Positions 5,422 through 6,784 of a stretch of DNA of 6,784 nt are shown here, one piece after another; within the stretch, counting starts at the first letter, position 1, and each line of letters starts with the position of its first letter. The notes below the pieces were generated by a model that was not told the DNA's origin, did no database searches, and worked only from the letters and a program-made list of their open reading frames with translations. The position numbers and the translations under genes were made by a program. Location of the stretch: positions 1-6,784 of the forward strand of contig CANODN010000114.1 of assembly GCA_947564765.1 (NCBI GenBank), read 5' to 3'. Source of the DNA: an uncultured Roseburia sp. GTDB taxonomy: Bacteria; Bacillota; Clostridia; Lachnospirales; Lachnospiraceae.

Positions 5422-6264
5422 TCATCCTTTGCGTACAAGAAAAAAATACGTTGCTTCCATAAGAAGAAAAACAAAAAATGCCATAACAGCCAGAGCCGGA
5501 CTGGCTCCGAAAATCATGATAAGCAAAAACACAGGCACAGTCAAAATTTTGATCCCACTGTACAATTTGGACAAGATACGTCTGCGCCCGGATTCGATTT
5601 CACTGTATTCCTGCTGCAGGAGATCCGGATTCGTTACCTGACAGTAAACAACATGCCCATACCTGCCCGTATGGCGTGTTGCCTGATATTCCAAACCGTC
5701 AATTTCAAATTTCGGATACATGCCTTCCTCTGTAACTACTAGATTCAGGTTACGTTCCATACCATATTTACAGAGTACTTTTGTAAAATCCTCCGGCGTA
5801 TGCACCAGGGTATCCGGCATGAATTTGAACGTCATTTTACTGCCGGCATGGGAAATTTTTTTGTAATCGTTGATAATAGCCATAAAATGTCCTCCTTTTT
5901 GTTCCATTTCATCCATTTTAGAAAGAACTGCATGGGCATCCCAGGGTTTATCATCTGTGCGGAGCATATAGCGGCACACATGAATGGCAGCATCAAGGCT
6001 GCTCTTTTTTTCCAATAAATCATCCAAATGATTTTGGATGATTGCAGCCGGATCTTCTCCGTCTAAAATCAGCCGGATATTTTCAATGGAAACATCCAGC
6101 TTGCGGAGTATTTTGATCTGTAGCAGCCGGTCCACATCCTCATTTGCATATTCCCGGTAGCTGTTGTCCTGATTGCGCTGGGGAGAGAGCAGGTTTTTCT
6201 TTTCGTAGAAACGGATGTTTTGTTTGGTGATCCCGGTCAGGGATTCCACTTCTTTGATGGTCAT
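5422..6264 (-). CDS. MerR-family transcriptional regulator with C-terminal membrane anchor
   Basis: The 280-residue protein starts with a MerR winged helix-turn-helix: MTIKEVESLTGITKQNIRFY (1-20), the wing containing SYREY (35-39), and the second helical pair to about 69. A helical linker with likely coiled coil (72-100) follows as in dimeric MerR proteins. Residues 143-215 form a conserved domain I cannot name, with the signature GMYPKFEIDGLEY (181-193). Residues 240-277 contain two hydrophobic segments separated by ASPA, so the C-terminus is probably membrane-inserted. MerR proteins are usually soluble; this architecture suggests sensing at the membrane, with a DNA-binding domain tethered to it. 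ATG 6264 has AGAGGT 6 nt upstream (6271-6276). The gene immediately upstream on the same strand is a paralogue. Possible targets are its own promoter and the neighbour. The inducer is unknown. Confidence 0.9.
   Translation of the reverse strand: MTIKEVESLTGITKQNIRFYEKKNLLSPQRNQDNSYREYANEDVDRLLQIKILRKLDVSIENIRLILDGEDPAAIIQNHLDDLLEKKSSLDAAIHVCRYMLRTDDKPWDAHAVLSKMDEMEQKGGHFMAIINDYKKISHAGSKMTFKFMPDTLVHTPEDFTKVLCKYGMERNLNLVVTEEGMYPKFEIDGLEYQATRHTGRYGHVVYCQVTNPDLLQQEYSEIESGRRRILSKLYSGIKILTVPVFLLIMIFGASPALAVMAFFVFLLMEATYFFLVRKG
6018..6043. repeat. 11-bp perfect inverted repeat inside the MerR gene
   Basis: AATCATCCAAA (6018-6028) and TTTGGATGATT (6033-6043) flank a 4-nt loop, TGAT. It lies in codons for the helix IIQNHLDDLLEK (about residues 75-86), so it may simply reflect the amino acids there. 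No T-tract follows on either strand, so it is not a terminator. Confidence 0.6.
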
Positions 6265-6295
6265 AATTGCACCTCTTTCTGTTGGTTCTAAAAGG

Positions 6296-6326
6296 AGTGT
6301 AATGGATATATTTGGTATAAAGTCAA
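6296..6326 (-). promoter_or_regulatory. Possible MerR-type promoter with 19-bp spacer
   Basis: On the - strand TTGACT (6326-6321) and TACACT (6301-6296) are separated by 19 bp. This spacing is too long for ordinary sigma-70 promoters but characteristic of those activated by MerR proteins, which twist the DNA to align the boxes. The position, about 30 bp before the MerR start and after the paralogue's stop, fits autoregulation. I do not see a clear dyad in the spacer, which weakens the case. Confidence 0.45.
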
Positions 6327-6349
6327 CAGGTATTTAAAAAATATACGTT

Positions 6350-6784
6350 TTACTTTGTCGGAAAATGACGAAAATAAACCAGCAGCCCGCAAATGGAAAC
6401 AAGGGTTATAAAAAACGTAAGGAACAGGTTTTTTGTTGTAAGAAGAAAGAACAAAAATGTCAGAACGGGCAGTGTTCCATAATACATGCCCCAATAAACT
6501 TTGCGGAAAAGTCTGCTTCGCTTTTTTTCTACATCCCGATATTCCTGCTGCAGCACTTCCGGATGTATTAAACTGCAATGAATGATTGCACCGAACTTGC
6601 CGAACTCACGGCGCGCTTCATATTCCAGACCGTCGATTTCAAATATGGGATACATGCCTTCTTTTGTAATGCACAGGTTCAAATGATGTTCTCTGCCGTA
6701 GGTATACAGTGCGTCTGTGAATTCTTCCGCAGTAAATGCCATGGTATTCGGTGAAAAACTGAAGTTTTGTTTGACTTCTGCGTC
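6350..6784 (-). CDS. Membrane-anchored MerR-type paralogue, 5'-partial (C-terminal part only)
   Basis: The frame is open to the window's right edge, so the gene starts beyond it; ATG 6742 is internal. The 144 visible residues align end to end with residues 142-280 of the downstream MerR protein. Shared features are FxPxT, then T-EEF/PEDF, the strand NL-VTEEGMYP or NLCITKEGMYP, FEIDGLEY, then P-LLQQEY or PEVLQQEY, and finally two hydrophobic segments. Identity is moderate, so this is an old tandem duplication rather than a recent copy. The DNA-binding N-terminus is not visible; it is inferred from the paralogue and could be missing. It would be transcribed towards the complete MerR gene, 85 nt away, with no terminator seen between them. 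Confidence 0.85.
   Translation of the reverse strand, partial: DAEVKQNFSFSPNTMAFTAEEFTDALYTYGREHHLNLCITKEGMYPIFEIDGLEYEARREFGKFGAIIHCSLIHPEVLQQEYRDVEKKRSRLFRKVYWGMYYGTLPVLTFLFFLLTTKNLFLTFFITLVSICGLLVYFRHFPTK

Noticed and set aside
5657..5674. Hairpin CCATAC / GTATGG inside the MerR gene
   Set aside because: Only 6 bp, in coding sequence, with no partner elsewhere in the window.

Overview
The window looks like chromosomal DNA of a spore-forming Firmicute of class Clostridia, most likely a Lachnospiraceae-type gut anaerobe. This is inferred from the AGGAGG ribosome binding sites, moderate GC, a GerW (YtfJ) spore germination protein next to a DUF2953 membrane protein (the same pairing as Bacillus subtilis ytfI-ytfJ), an Rpn-family PD-(D/E)XK nuclease of the type common in Lachnospiraceae, and MerR regulators with C-terminal membrane segments. 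No 16S or other definitive marker is present.

Layout. Bases 1-1413 (+) hold the 3' part of a class B penicillin-binding protein (SxxK, SxN and KTG motifs all present), whose start lies left of the window. A good promoter (TTGCAA, 17 bp, TATACT) follows. It probably drives a four-gene operon on the + strand: a Nudix hydrolase (1484-1936), an unrecognised 108-residue protein (1966-2292), a DUF2953 membrane protein that overlaps it by ATGA and carries seven 12-residue tandem repeats (2289-3377), and GerW (3392-3817). A rho-independent terminator at 3871-3904 closes it. The DUF2953-GerW pair suggests at least part of the operon works in spore formation or germination; the role of the Nudix and 108-residue proteins is open.

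Region 3812-4401 is rich in structure. A REP-like hairpin element directly follows gerW, and a second copy lies in the opposite orientation at 4231-4273. The two differ almost only by transitions and share a stem with one compensatory base-pair change. Between them sits a small 45-residue membrane protein gene (3922-4059). The second copy is part of a run of five small hairpins upstream of the Rpn-family nuclease gene (4406-5338). Just before that gene, a CTCCT sequence can pair either with an upstream AGGAG or with the Shine-Dalgarno AGGAG, which would make a translational switch possible. After the gene lies a perfect 16-bp inverted repeat (5356-5390) without a T-tract.

The right end (5422-6784) is on the - strand: a complete MerR-family regulator with two C-terminal membrane segments, and upstream of it the C-terminal part of a tandem paralogue that runs off the window. 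The complete gene has a possible promoter with the 19-bp spacer typical of MerR-controlled promoters.
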